DNA of 64,000 nt from Pomphorhynchus laevis (GCA_012934845.2 WNNJ02003437.1:1-64000); one strand, 5' to 3'; counted from the stretch's first letter, positions 1 through 11,170 are shown. Translations and numbers: made by a program. The notes: a model not told the origin generated them from the letters alone.

Positions 1-861
1 TTGTTTAGATGTTGAGTGATATGCCGAAGGTCGTCGTGGAGACATGAGTTGCAGGACAGGCATGTCAACCTCACAATGGTCGCCTTTGACGACGGAAGCT
101 GTCCGAATATTGGACTCATGAATTACCTCAACTGACTGGGCCTCGGGCTGTGCAAGGTTGCTCACAGAAAACAGTCGCGGAGATGGCTCGTCACAATATC
201 CAAGACTTTTCTCTAGTAAGGGTTGGCCCATCTCGTCAAGATTTTTGAGGATCGATTTTGCATTTCCTCTCGTCAGTGCGACGGACACGCGCTGAAATAA
301 CTGACCCGCTGTGCTGCAATACGGGGTACCGTTTCTACATGCCATATAACGAGCAATGAAACAAATTAGCTTTTCCCCTTGTGGGTTCCATCCTCCGTAA
401 GTTTCAACAACTGCTGACGTAAAACTGTATCCATTCTCCTCTAATTTGCGTTTATATTTCCTTTCCTTAGCACAGGTGGCATACTTGCTTGCGGCATAGC
501 CAGGGATCTCAGAAGCCATGGACATATAAGCATTTTGTTGTGAGTTAGTTACGGCAAAATCAACTGCTAAAGGAGGGTCCTTATAAAATAGAATGTCCGC
601 CGGTCTCTCTCGCAAACCACGAACTAGGTTGGGTACCTTCTTTGCCACCCTCAATCCAGCAGAAACCGCTGCTTGAAAGACTGCATCCCTTAAGCTATCA
701 TGTCGAATACCAGCGTGGCCTCCAAACTGACATGTTAAGGCGTGGAAGCCGAATTTGTCTGCAATCCTAAGGCAGCGTCTGCATCGATAATCACTGTTGC
801 AGAGAGACATCCCTAAACAAAGACGTAGTAGTACAACAAATTCATTTTGTGCCAAGTTCAT
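1..861 (-). CDS. RLE-domain C-terminal part, open to window edge
   Basis: A minus-strand frame opens with ATG at 861-859 and stays open to position 1. Near residues 20-50 it has the pattern CRRC, HALTC, GG and RHDSLRD, a Cys/His motif typical of RLE retroelements. RPADILF and AVDF follow; the two Asp positions fit the restriction-like endonuclease core that would nick target DNA for target-primed reverse transcription. The ATG overlaps the stop of the upstream frame (ATGA), so in the ancestral element this was probably one continuous protein. No stop codon is seen because the window ends. Confidence 0.7.
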   Translation of the reverse strand, partial: MNLAQNEFVVLLRLCLGMSLCNSDYRCRRCLRIADKFGFHALTCQFGGHAGIRHDSLRDAVFQAAVSAGLRVAKKVPNLVRGLRERPADILFYKDPPLAVDFAVTNSQQNAYMSMASEIPGYAASKYATCAKERKYKRKLEENGYSFTSAVVETYGGWNPQGEKLICFIARYMACRNGTPYCSTAGQLFQRVSVALTRGNAKSILKNLDEMGQPLLEKSLGYCDEPSPRLFSVSNLAQPEAQSVEVIHESNIRTASVVKGDHCEVDMPVLQLMSPRRPSAYHSTSKQ

Positions 862-1307
862 ATGTGTGGCTTTGCTAGGGACAGCCTGTAACCAAGCACA
901 CGGGTGTGGGCATAAACTGCCAATAATCGGGCAGTATTGAAGCGATCGGCATTCTGCAATAGCCTGCGGCGCAACACTTCGTCAATGTAACAAGATAATC
1001 CTCGTTGATTTGTTTGCGGATTTCCTATATGTTGCGGGATAATAGATTTAACGAATTCGTACCCAGGGAAAGTTATAGGGTCAAGGTTTAATTGGCTAGT
1101 GACAGTGTCTACACTGGACAGGAAGGCTGCTTGAGAATGTTGGAAGCAGCTTCGAAGGCCCAGTCCTCCCATCTTCAGCGGAAAGCAGGTTTGCATCCAC
1201 GCCCACTTATCGGGTTGAATAGAAGTGATATTGATAAAACACTTTAATATCAATCGGTCGAACAAACGGAAAAACTCTTCGGTGAAGGCGGCGTCTATAG
1301 TGCGCAT
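858..1307 (-). pseudogene. Thumb/linker segment of RLE retroelement A
   Basis: This 149-residue minus-strand segment contains WMQTCFPLKMGGLGLRS. The 'LK.GGLG' motif follows the RT thumb in non-LTR elements and is seen in both other RLE copies of this window. The segment lies between the RT frame (ending at 1316) and the endonuclease frame (starting at 861), and each junction changes frame. It is a slice of one broken polyprotein rather than a separate gene. Confidence 0.65.
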
Positions 1308-1315
1308 TAAATGGT

Positions 1316-2242
1316 TTACCCGTTGAGCGGATGCGCAGCTACGAAGCAGGATGAATGCAATCTGTAGGTCAGGGAGATTTTCGAGCGAGCCAGAGTTTGA
1401 CGAAGGGATGGTAGAACAACATCAACAAGGTATCTCGAACAACGTTCCTTAGACCCGATGGGACTTCCAAGAATTGTAAAGTTTTTTGTGGTGTTGACCA
1501 ATGTGATCCATGGGCATCTGTTCTTTATCAAGTCGACCTTGTCTGCCCTACCAATTACTTCGGTCTTTTTCCAGTTAATAGACAGTCCAATCGCAGGAAA
1601 ATTAGCAGCAAGACGAGCCAGAGCCTCGCCCACCGCCACATCAGTACCGCCAATTATTCCATCGTCGAGGTACCACCTATTTAAGCTGATACCTTCAATC
1701 TCCGATATCTGGACCGCAATCGGATCAATCGCCAGACAAAAACAAACTGGACCAAGAGGATATCCTTGTTGTACCCCTCTTCGAGACTGAAGAGGTTTCA
1801 GGCTACCGAACCGAATACTCGAGGTAGTGCCGTAGCACCATGATGTCCATCGACTAATTTCTGGAAAATTCTTACTGATCGCGTTGACGAAGGAATTCTG
1901 GTTCAGCGTATTAAAAGCGTTAGCCAAGTCGATTTTAGCCCAAAACCAATTGACATCTTGATCATGAAGTTGTTGCAGCCGACGTGCTTGATGTACTATC
2001 TGTTCCATTCTGTTTGGCGTCGGTACACCGGCGACAAAGGGCACGAGGTCGTTCGGGAGAGTACCAGCGATCATGTTGTTGACTAGTGATGTTAGGCGTT
2101 GAAGCAAAACCCCGTGATCTACCGACAGCATATCTCGAATATGTTCTGCCCTCAAATCTAAACAGCCAGGAGAGGTAGAGGATGGGAATGATAATACTGC
2201 GGCCTCAACTATGTCTGAGTCAACCGACAAGGGGGTGCTCAA
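1316..2242 (-). pseudogene. Reverse transcriptase of RLE retroelement A
   Basis: Fingers and palm are recognisable in order: 'SPGCLDLRAEHI' (domain start), 'WAKIDLANAFNTLNQ' (motif A with catalytic Asp), 'RRGVQQGYPLGP' (motif B) and 'WYLDDGIIGG' (motif C with the catalytic DD pair), then 'GLSINWKKTEV' (motif D). The YLDD box differs from the YADD of the LINEs elsewhere in the window. The fragment 2271-2621 continues the protein N-terminally in another frame and has no recognisable domain. All catalytic residues survive, but the frames are disrupted on both sides. Confidence 0.8.
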
Positions 2243-3120
2243 AGATGGTTGTCCAGGACTTTGGAGAACATCATGTAAGGGGGTGTAGCTCTGTCAATCT
2301 TCCGCGCAAAGATTCTGAAAATTCGCAAGCATTATTCGACGTAAGGCAGCGCATCGCCTTTCCGAAATTGCAATTTCTCGCCAATTCGATGACTTCCATA
2401 AATTCATTTTTCTTATCATTAGTTCCTCTGAATTTTCTGGATGATCGAAACCCCGGAGTGGAAAGGCAATCACGCTCTCCTTCATTTTCGAATTTGTCTA
2501 TAAGCGCGTTAATATTAGATTTAGTGTTGTCTTCGGCATGGCGCCGACCTGAGGAAGTCTGTAGGCATAGCTTCGGAAAGCACAGCAAACGCTCCCAATC
2601 GTTGGATGAATTTGAGCACAATGCTTATAGAATTAAAGAGGAAAACAACATTGGCGACTCGGCGGCGAAGATTCCAAGGAATGTGCTTGATCGTGTTAAC
2701 TGGTTCCATCCAAACCCTATGACGAAGCTCAAAGGATCTCTTTTGATTTTCGCAGCAAGAACTGTCTATCTTTTCAAACTGAAACGATGTCTTCGAGGTG
2801 TTCTCGTTGGCGTCTAAAATCTCAGGTATTGTGTCAGTTGATGCGATAACGTTGTGAAAGCTAGCTGTCGGTAGCTGTCCTGATCCTTAGCAGCGCAAGT
2901 TCACAGGTCCGTGTACCCGAAGATGACCTGATGCGTTAAGGCGAAGCAATCTGCCACAGACTGTGCAACTAGCCGTATTCGCTTGCATGTTATCCCAAGC
3001 TCGGTTTTGTATTAATTAATTGTAAGCCGTTGGTTCGTAGCTGATTCGTTGTGTGTTTAAGTCTGTATGTTATTTATCTCAAATGTATGTTTATTAGAAA
3101 CCAAAATTTTTTTAATTATT

Positions 3121-3313
3121 TTTAATAATAAATAATTTCTAATTCATTTGTTCAATATTTTAATAAATATTGAAATAACATAATTAGTATACTGTAAGAT
3201 ATTCATGAGTGCCGATACTTCGGTATTAATGTCCCAAAGCTTTAGAATTATTTTAAAGCTTACTTTTAATAAATCATCTTTAATATAATTATTCGAATTA
3301 GCTTAAAACTAAT
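3121..3313 (+). repeat. Direct repeat, first copy of about 193 bp
   Basis: The sequence from TTTAATAATAAATAATTTCT to GCTTAAAACTAAT recurs almost unchanged at 3634-3826, 513 bp downstream. It includes the distinctive GTGCCGATACTTCGG block. The roughly 320 bp between the copies is unrelated and partly GC-richer. This could be a pair of terminal repeats of a small element or a segmental duplication. Confidence 0.8.
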
Positions 3314-3633
3314 TAATATTTCTGTGCGAGCTCGTCACTTATGCGTAACACTTAGTTACCTATGCATTTGCTTTGTAACCTCAGAACTATTAAGAGTACA
3401 CAGGACGCCTAGCAGTATTGCTTTAATGATCTAACTTAGTTTTGCCAAATTGTTTCCATGTAAAAATAGATCATTATGTCGCTGACCTGAATCGCGATAC
3501 TGACTGCAGCGTCAGATTGTTCTGCAATCAGACGGTACTAAATGGGTTTAATACAAATTTAAATTTAATTAATTAATTTAATTGATTAAAATTGATTAAT
3601 GATTTTAAAATTAATTTTTAATGATAATAAATT

Positions 3634-3826
3634 TTTAATAATAAATAATTTCTAATTCATTTGTTCAATATTTTAATAAATATTGAAATAACATAATTAG
3701 TATACTGTAAGATATTCATGAGTGCCGATACTTCGGTATTAATGTCCCAAAGCTTTAGAATTATTTTAAAGCTTACTTTTAATAAATCATCTTTAATATA
3801 ATTATTCGAAATAGCTTAAAACTAAT
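3634..3826 (+). repeat. Direct repeat, second copy of about 193 bp
   Basis: Second copy of the block at 3121-3313, in the same orientation and differing at only a few positions. Homology stops just after CTTAAAACTAAT in both copies. Confidence 0.8.
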
Positions 3827-5157
3827 AATTTTTCTAATTAATTAAAATATTTAAGCTAGCTATCTTAATTCTTCTCAAGTTATTACAAACTTGAAAAGGG
3901 TCACAGTGTTTTGATCGAAACGTTGTATAAAAATAAACCATTTATATCTCTCTTTGATATATACTATAACAATAAATGCATGTAAAACTGGCACGCGAAT
4001 ATTAATTTTTATTTAAATAGTTGATACTGATCCATTATTAATAAATAATTATTGGAGCCGGATCAAAGGAAAGCGTAATTATTTTTGATATTCTGCTAAC
4101 TACTGTTAGCATTTTCAGAAAATTACATCTTAAGAAATTTATCAATTTTCTTAATAGAAAATTAAAAAATTAAATTTATGTTAATAGAAAATTATGCTTA
4201 AATTATTTAAAATTATTTATTCGGACATTCTGTTAGACCAATAAAAATCTAACAAAAATAAGGTAAATTATTTATCCTCTAAATTAAAATTAATTAATTT
4301 TTAATTTAAAAATAAATGCAAAAGTAGACGCAAAAGTAATATCAATTATTTTATTTTTTAATGATAAATGCATGTAAAATTATACCAGATACAATAATAA
4401 ATTATACTAAAATAATGCTAAAGATGACTTTAGTATTAATATAACACCAATTTTATTGCCTTTTAATTTTCTAGTATTTTCGTAGCTTATAAACATTAAA
4501 AAATGATTTTTTCAATATTTCGGTTTTTACCTGAAACATTTTCAAGCACAATATATATCATATATTTCGAAGTATAATTCAAGTCTTCAATTGGTTTTAG
4601 ATAATGTAGTGATAAAAATCCTGATTCCATATTTGAATGTTCAAAACGACTTTATTTTACGTAATCTAATTTAGTGCTTGTATTCTTTCAGATACTTCTT
4701 GAAAATGTACACAGTAAAGTGACGAAATATTAAAGCAAAAATCAATTTATTTTATTAAAAATTGACTTTTAAACAATTTATCAATTTTTTTTAATCTAAA
4801 TTCAAAATAAAATTTTCAGATTCCGATTGAAATTAAAAAATAATTGAAGATTAGATAGATATTTTGAATATTTGTAACATTTGTATTAAAATATAATCTT
4901 TAAATATAATTATGGTTAAATATTTTCTAACTTTATTGATTTATGTTAATTATACCATTTAACCATATTTAGATGTCCTTGTCCCACATCACCTGGACGA
5001 TCACTACCTCAGATTACAAGAAATATTGGAAAACCAAGGTAAATATGTAGGAATAACATATAAGGCTAAATTATGATACGATTTAACGAGTTTCGTTATT
5101 ATTGGCAACAATAACGAATCGGAAGTATCCACTATAGTATAATAAGTATGTAATAAT

Positions 5158-5845
5158 TGCGGTGTTCTTTGACTTCACTAAAGTTTTTGATTTTGTTGAT
5201 CGAAATCACATTGCAATGAAGTTAAAACGCAAATTAAAGCTAGAATGTAATATTCTTCATGTAATAATATACATGTAAATACCTCATAACATTCGTATTT
5301 TTATATATTTTCGGTCCTTCATTCAAAGTCATAGTGTGTTGCAAGGCGATTCAATTATCCCTCTGTTGTTTCTGAACTTTTAAACTCATATTTATCAGCG
5401 ACAATAAAGAAAACAAAATGTATTGTAACCGAATCACCTGGTAATTTTCTCATGTAATTCAGTCATTTTGCTAAACTCAATAGGCAAGCTATACCAATAC
5501 AGTGATCATAACAATTTAATTGTCAATATGTTAAAAACAAATTTTATAAAATTTCAAAAGGATGGTATACTTGTCAAAGTATATATACTCCTTTATAATT
5601 GCTGCAATTGAAATTTATGGCTTGAAGGTATTTTGACCGGACTTCATAGAAATTAATTTAGTTGCCATCGATAAAATTAAATGGGCATATTTAAAAGGGT
5701 TTATTTGTCTTGGCAAAAAAACATCTTCCTCAATTTTAGCTCGTATCTTAAACGAATCCCATTATGCCATGAATTTATGCTTGAACTTAATATTTTAAGT
5801 ACGTCCGCATCCCTTTATCATATTTCAAGATTGAACTATATTGAA
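5158..5845 (+). mobile_element. Decayed LINE reverse-transcriptase relic
   Basis: Conceptual reading of the plus strand gives 'VFFDFTKVFDFVD' at about 5161, matching LINE RT motif A (F-D-F-x-K-A-F-D). About 180 bp later comes 'VLQGDSIIPLLF', matching motif B (QG-x-S-x-x-P-L-L-F). Frames are heavily interrupted and no YADD box is recognisable where expected. This is an old 5'- and 3'-truncated LINE, and the clade cannot be read. Confidence 0.6.
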
Positions 5846-7079
5846 CTAGATTGAACAACAATATTTCATTCACGATTCAATTAAAAATCAATTGATGAAA
5901 TAATGTGGTGATTTTAACTTATATTTATTTGAAGTTAATTGAATTTAGATTTCTAGTAATATTAAATTCAGATTTATATCTTGCAAGTATTTTTTCTTTT
6001 TTTAATGTATACTATTATATAAACTGTAATATTTTCCCTTGCCCGTGACATATAAGTTGATAATTAAACATTTATCTCGTTAATATACACATTGAAAGTA
6101 ATTAATTATGTATTAACAATAATTATTAATAGCGAGTATTAATCTGGCAGTGTATAGGGCAATTTAAAGAACGAACAAGATACTCCAAGGTTGCTATATT
6201 TTAATGTTATTTTAATCATGAATTATCAACTTTAATAATTATCCTAATCAATACGCGTATTTTAAGCTCAGTTTTAATTAAATACGATGTATCATAATAA
6301 GGATTAGAGGTTATAAGGAGGAAATGCTATGCTATCAGTTTTCGACACTACTCCTCGAAACAACACAGCAGGGGCAAATACATGATAATGACGCATTTTA
6401 TCTTATGAAATTTGATTATTTAGTGTATCTTATTCTAATTCAAAGCATTTTGTATAAAATTATATCACATAAAATTATATTATAGTTATAATTATTATAA
6501 TATAATTATTAATATAATTTATTTATTTGTTTAAATGTGAAAATTTATTTTTGTAAAACATTCAATCGCGATTACCAGCAAGTGGACCCAAAAAATGTCA
6601 AGCAATAATCTTCTGATTTGAATAATGATAAAACTACAAGGGCGAATCGGCTAGGTGTTTGTCTGTACTACGCACGGGAGTACCCCGTATTGACCGTGGA
6701 CTTTGAAGACAAGCAGATATTGACCGAGCAATTTCGAAACTTATTTTTCTTTTATTAACTTTAATAATTAATTATAATAATTATTTTATAATTATTATAT
6801 TATTACTTATATTATAATTACTATAATTATATTATAATATGATTAATATAACATGTTTCGCTCGAGGAAAATCTTATTTACCAAGATTAATATTGAAAAT
6901 TATTACTATTTCTGCTAATTTTCAATATTTTTTGTTGTAACAAAACAAGCGTTTTAATCATGACTTTGTTGTATCTACCAATAATAACGCAATTATGTGA
7001 AAAGAAAAATTGAAAAGTGAATCCAATATCGGTTGAAGAGTTTACTGTGTTACTTCTTGCAATCTTATACACAAAAATA
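5846..7079. other. AT-rich intergenic stretch with one UTR repeat
   Basis: Except for the structured UTR module at 6290-6480 (separate entry), this holds low-complexity A/T sequence. A short GC-richer island at about 6635-6740 (GGCGAATCGGCTAGGTGTTTG onward) matches nothing else I recognise in the window. No gene is seen. Confidence 0.5.
6290..6480 (-). repeat. Structured retroelement UTR module, copy 1 (degenerate)
   Basis: On the minus strand this is a diverged copy of the roughly 200-bp module best seen at 54650-54840. It keeps the block CCTCTAATCCTTATTATGATAC and the stem pair CTGCTGTG / CATAGCAT (7 of 8 positions can pair as RNA). The GGCCCC/GGGGCC stem is lost. It stands alone here without RT sequence. 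Confidence 0.65.
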
Positions 7080-7110
7080 ATAAACATACAATAACATACC
7101 AAAAGACAAC

Positions 7111-7802
7111 ATGCCTAGAGGAAAGCCGGCAGCAGAGCAAAAGTGCTGCTCTTGCAACGGACAAGCGGCAAGATGCAAGGGGCGTCGCTGCTTTAAATCC
7201 GGAAATGCATGCCGCAATTGTGCGACCACTGAATGTTGTAATCGAGTAAGATCACAACGCACAAGTCAATCCACAATCAGTCAGCACGGGGCAAATGTAG
7301 ATCAGCCGACGTTGGGTGAATATGAAGGTGATCGCTCAGAACCAGCAGATCCTTACATCTGTAAACTGAATCAGAATTCCAGAGAGACTGTCACTTGGCG
7401 ACCAAACTTATTCACGCTTCCATTTTGCACCGCAAGCAACGAGTTCATCGACGTACTTTGTGCGAAATACGATACTGTTGCAAAAAAATTGGATGGTGAG
7501 GTATTTGCATTGAAGGAAGCGGCAATAATGTGTCAATGCATTTTACAAAGAATTCCTGCTAGAAATGTATCAGTTATTTGAAAAACTTTAGAGCGCAGAT
7601 TAAACATGTGGAAAATGGCGACATTGATGACCTCATCTGTGAAGCGCGTGCATTGCAAAGCAAGATAATTGCTAATTCACGGACCAAACCGGCACAAAAA
7701 CAGTGGCAAAAACGTTTCATCAGCCTTGTTAAATCAGGCAAAACGAAATCAGCAATAAATTGTCTAGATCAGCAATGCCTTAATCAAAGTCCAGTCTACT
7801 AA
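7111..7802 (+). pseudogene. N-terminal Cys-rich and linker part of RLE retroelement B
   Basis: It begins MPRGKP and carries eleven Cys between about residues 12 and 45 (CCSC, CKGRRC, CRNC, CC), a probable zinc-binding nucleic-acid motif. The rest is a linker with no recognised fold. The frame stops at 7581 and continues in another frame at 7578-7802 ('KNFRAQIKHVENGDIDDLI'). The ATG at 7111 is preceded by AAAGACAAC and is a plausible original start. The product would be the RNA/DNA-binding end of the retroelement protein. Confidence 0.65.
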
Positions 7803-9318
7803 TTTCTTGATGAGTTAAATGGACGCACCGTCGCGGATATATTAAACGATCTGCATCCAAGCGCCGCAATTTGTGAATGGGATGCGTTACTGCAACTGCA
7901 GGCACCACTTGAGGACTGTGTGTATCACCATCCGGTTGAGTTCTCAGGTATAGACGCAAGAGAGATAGTCGTGGCTTCTCTGAGGACTCAAGGCGGTGCA
8001 GGCCCTTCGGGAATTACCGCGCATGATTTCCAGCGTATGCTCAGCTCTTTTAAGTCTTACTCCGCCGCTTTGGCTGAGAGTATTGCAATGTTAGCTCGAC
8101 GGATTGCAACGAAACAGATAGATTTCTCCGTGATTGAGGCATTTGTGGCAAGTCGTCTCGTTCCGTTAAACAAGAACCCTGGAATCCGGCCTATAGGGTC
8201 GGAGATATATATAGGCGGGTAATCCGCAAAGCATTAATGAAAATTGTAAAACAACATTTGCAAACCGTGGCGGGCACTCAACAACTATGCGCCGCCCAAA
8301 GATCCGGTTTAGAATACGCAATTCATTATGTAACCAGCGCATTTCGATCAGACGATAACTTCGGAATTTTAACGGCCGACGCCGTAAATTCTTTTTAACA
8401 GAGCGAGTCGCCAAGTTGCATTAGCCAACATATCATTTGTTTGTCCAGCATGAACCCAAGTCCTGCGAAATACTTATGTTGGCACCACCTTGATGGCAAC
8501 TGAAGAGGGTATCAATGGTGCTAATAAAGGCTTCACTTAGGGCGACCCGTTTGGCCATGGCGGCTTTTACTGCGTTATCCATCCCGTTAATACGGCGTAT
8601 ACAGGGAAACATCACACAAACGAAACAAAGATGGTATGCCGACGACGGAAATTTCGTAGCACCTGTCGAAGAATTGAAGAAAGTATGGGACATACTTGTG
8701 GAAATCGGACCTCAATATGGCTATATAGTTAACCCAGAAAAATCCAAGCTGCTTACACATTCCAACAATATTGGCAAGTCAAAAATGCTCTTTGACCATG
8801 AGAAGATCTCAATCACTTGTGAAGGTATCAGGATGCTTGGCACACCTGGAGGTACGTTGACTTACGTTGAACAAGAGGTCAGACAAAAGGTACTTGGATG
8901 GTCTAATCAAGTAGATAAACTCAGCATGGCAGCGGATAGTGACGCTCACTCCACATATTTTGCATTCGCCGGAGCATTACAATGTCGTTGGACACACCTA
9001 ATGAGAACAACGAGATGTGATAGCGATTGGTTCATCACGCCGGCCGCATCGATCAATGATTTCGCTAGTAAAGTTTGCGACCACAGCTTGACGGGAGAGG
9101 ATATGCTCATATTTGCTCTCCCTCCCTATATAAGCGGACTTGGAATCATACATCCTGTTTTTGCCTCACAACATGAGTATGAATCTTCAAAGCAATTGTG
9201 TAGCCCATTCGATACCACAGAATCACTTTATATTCGCGAACAATTGCAATCGGACGTTACGGGTCAAATAAAGTCAGCCAACTTCAACCGGCACAAACTA
9301 TCTCGCTTGGGCACTTGA
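7803..9318 (+). pseudogene. Reverse transcriptase of RLE retroelement B
   Basis: RT entry motifs are visible at 7980-8220 ('GGAGPSGITAHDFQ', 'SRLVPLNKNPGIRPIG'), then in shifted frames LRRI/Q.CAAQ/GLEYAI at 8220-8400. From 8515 a 267-residue frame carries motif C 'WYADDGNFVAP' and 'GYIVNPEKSKLL' (motif D), then the thumb 'HSTYFAFAGALQCRWTHLMRT' and 'PPYISGLGIIHP'. The palm motif A region is the most damaged part. The catalytic DD survives. The two largest pieces are 7920-8222 and 8515-9318. Confidence 0.75.
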
Positions 9319-9319
9319 G

Positions 9320-10122
9320 ATGGACCAACCGAACATATGTCATCTCCTGAAATATGCTTCACTCAAAGGGGCATCAAATTGGCTAACATCCCGTCCACTT
9401 GATGATTACGGACTTCATCTGACTACAACGGAGTTTTGCGACGCAATGTCTGTAAGTTACGCTTGGACCCCATCTAAGATAGCCAAAAAATGTATATGCG
9501 GGAAGGAGTTGAATAATGTTCATGCATTGTCATGTAAAAGGGGCGGTTTATTGACGATACGTCATAATGAGATCCGCGACCTTGATCAAAAGTACTCACA
9601 GACGTGTGTTCTGGGGTCGTCACTGAGCCAAATCTATCTGGTGTTCCTGATACAATAAGTTTCGACAATGATGCGACAACTAGAAGACCAGATTCATGTC
9701 CTGATATTGTGTGCAGTGGATTATTCGGTGGTAGGATGGAGCGTACGTTTTTTGACGTATGCATTTTCAACGAAGGAGCTCCATCCTATATATCGCGATC
9801 GTCGGCTGCTTGCTTCGAGTATCATGAGCAACGAAAACGAAGCAAGTACGAGGAAATGATACGTGAGGTTGATCACAGTACCTTCTGCCCGTTAGTGTTT
9901 GCGTCGACGGGTGGTGCAGGCAGAGCAGCAAACGCAACTCTACGTGTGTTAGCGACAGATAAGCGAAAAACACAAGTCTGAGTTTTCAAGAGTAATAACG
10001 TGGCTCCGTACGAAGATTGCAATTACGCTCGCAAGGTCAATATCACAATGTTTCCGAGCACCGCGTTCCAAACTCAATGCACCGGTACATTCGGTCATAG
10101 ACACTGAGTTGCAAATCCCACA
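9320..10122 (+). pseudogene. Cys/His and restriction-like endonuclease of RLE retroelement B
   Basis: The first part (9320-9658) carries 'CICGKELNNVHALSC', GG and 'IRHNEIRDL', the Cys/His module preceding the endonuclease. After a frame change the second part (9604-9981) carries 'RPDSCPDIVCSGLFGG', then 'FFDVCIFNEGAPSY' and 'YHEQRKRSKYEEMI', which fit the PD-(D/E)xK core and its C-terminal helix. The same motifs recur in the fragment at 41679-42371. Past the stop at 9979 the reading 'ITWLRTKIAITLARS' continues the homology to about 10122. Confidence 0.75.
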
Positions 10123-10329
10123 ATGACCATTCTTTTCTTTTAAACATATCGTGAATACGAAATATGTTGATTCCCATTTGCGGGAACTTCAAATGTAAAT
10201 TTATTGAAATAATAATTTTTTACTTGGAACAAAAAAATAATCATATTATATAAAATTAAAATTCTTAATGAAATGATTTTTTACGAATTTACTAATAAGA
10301 TTAGTAACTAATAATAAGATTATTATTTA

Positions 10330-10500
10330 CTAAAGATTAGAGGTCATCAGGATGAACTGCTATGCATGTTACCAGGTATAGGCCCCTATTCCTCGACCCA
10401 ACCTAGCAGCGGAGCCAAACACGTGCTATTGACGTATTTCCTCTGATGAACTTTGATTATTTAGTGTACCTTATATGAGTACAAAGCATATTGTTTATTA
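10330..10500 (-). repeat. Structured retroelement UTR module, copy 2
   Basis: In the minus-strand sense this reads GAGGAAATACGTC..., GGCTCC, GCTGCTAGG, then GGGGCC and CATAGCAG, then CCTGATGACCTCTAATC. As RNA, GGCUCC pairs fully with GGGGCC through a U-G wobble and CUGCUA pairs with UAGCAG, so the interleaved two-stem arrangement is kept. It lies at the 3' side of the RT fragment at 10671-11166. Confidence 0.75.
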
Positions 10501-11170
10501 TGCAAAAATTTTTATTTTAAAAGGTTATCGTGTAATTTCAAGGAATTCCGTTGCTATTAATCAATTTATATGAATTGAGAAATTTATATAAATTCATATT
10601 ATATTTAGAGGTAAAATAGAATTAAAACAGAACTAAAAGTACTTCTGATGTTCATATCTAGATACATACCTTATCCATCATCAATATTGGTTTTATTAAG
10701 AATGAGGCTACCTGGATAAATTCGTTCGCTTATTGAATAAAAATTATTAGAGTTAAATACACATATATCATCAATGTATCGAAACATATATTTCATATCT
10801 TTATATAGTTTAGATTTAGTTTTTACAAAGTTATATTTTATATAATATGCCATGCATGAATGCTCATGCAAAAATATGTTTCTTGTAAATTTAAATGTCA
10901 TCTTTACGATATAAATTAATAGTAGTTTTAGTTAATGTTAATTTAATGTTCATATATAGATATACACCTTCTTTATCATTAATATTGGTTTTGTAAAGAA
11001 TAAGGCTTTCTGGATAAATGTGCTCACTCATTGAATAAAAATTATTAGAGTTAAATACACATATATCATCAATGTATCGAAACATATATTTCATATCTTT
11101 ATATAATTTAGATTTATTTTTTAAACAGTTATGAACAAATTCATATTCTATAAAGCTTAGAAACAAGTCA
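10330..11170 (-). mobile_element. Penelope-like (or related) retroelement fragment with duplicated RT palm and 3' UTR module
   Basis: Two minus-strand frames (10891-11166 and 10671-10901) both encode 'KSKLYKDMKYMFRYIDDICVFN', an RT motif C with a YIDD box of the type seen in Penelope-like elements, then IYP..LIL.KTNI. The same 300-bp segment is duplicated in tandem (about 10648-10840 and 10947-11140). Downstream in the element's sense, 10500-10330 is the structured UTR module. The fragment at 28534-29562 belongs to the same family but lacks exactly this palm region. Assignment to Penelope-like elements rests on the RYIDD box and is moderate. Confidence 0.6.

Larger units (their letters stand above)
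1..2830 (-). mobile_element. Non-LTR retroelement with RT and restriction-like endonuclease, copy A (runs off left edge)
   Basis: Read on the minus strand, this holds an N-terminal linker region (about 2820-2250), a reverse transcriptase (2242-1316), a thumb/linker (1307-858) and a Cys/His plus endonuclease region (861 to the window edge). The RT has RRGVQQG and a WYLDDG catalytic box. The C-terminal part has CRRC..HALTC..GG..RH followed by RPADILF and AVDF, the usual layout of a zinc motif next to a restriction-like (PD-D/ExK) endonuclease. That combination is known from early-branching non-LTR clades such as R2, NeSL and HERO; the clade assignment here is inference. The coding line is split between several frames, so this copy is inactive. 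Its 3' end lies beyond position 1. The 2830-3020 flank is less AT-rich and may be 5' UTR. Confidence 0.8.
2831..5150. other. AT-rich region without recognisable genes
   Basis: Apart from the less AT-rich flank at 2831-3020 and a direct repeat (listed separately), this stretch is A/T-rich with no open frame over 60 codons. A short motif at about 3890-3935 (GATCGAAACGTTG) resembles terminal sequence of Penelope-like elements, but it is too short to assign. The segment at 4020-4130 resembles 25350-25460 (GGATCAAA, then TTAGCATTTTCAGAAAATTAC), so it is probably a decayed copy of the same repeat. I see no promoter, RNA gene or host exon. Confidence 0.5.
7080..10125 (+). mobile_element. Non-LTR retroelement with N-terminal Cys-rich motif, RT and RLE, copy B (near full length)
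   Basis: Plus-strand order is: Cys-rich N-terminus (7111-7290), linker (to about 7800), RT (7950-8800), thumb (8900-9180), and Cys/His plus restriction-like endonuclease (9480-9980) with a C-terminal tail to about 10122. The family differs from copy A in having WYADDG rather than WYLDDG, a CCSC...CRNC N-terminal motif, and FFDV in the endonuclease. It resembles RLE-type retroelement proteins common in invertebrate genomes; the clade name is uncertain. The element is nearly complete but split by several frame changes and in-frame stops. Confidence 0.8.

Noticed and set aside
2182-2817. 211-residue plus-strand frame over the first RLE element
   Set aside because: It is antisense to the recognisable retroelement coding sequence and has no motif of its own.
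4972-5045. Short reading DVLVPHHLDDHYLRLQEILENQ resembling retroelement Pol
   Set aside because: Only about 22 residues with no neighbouring motif; too short to assign to any family.
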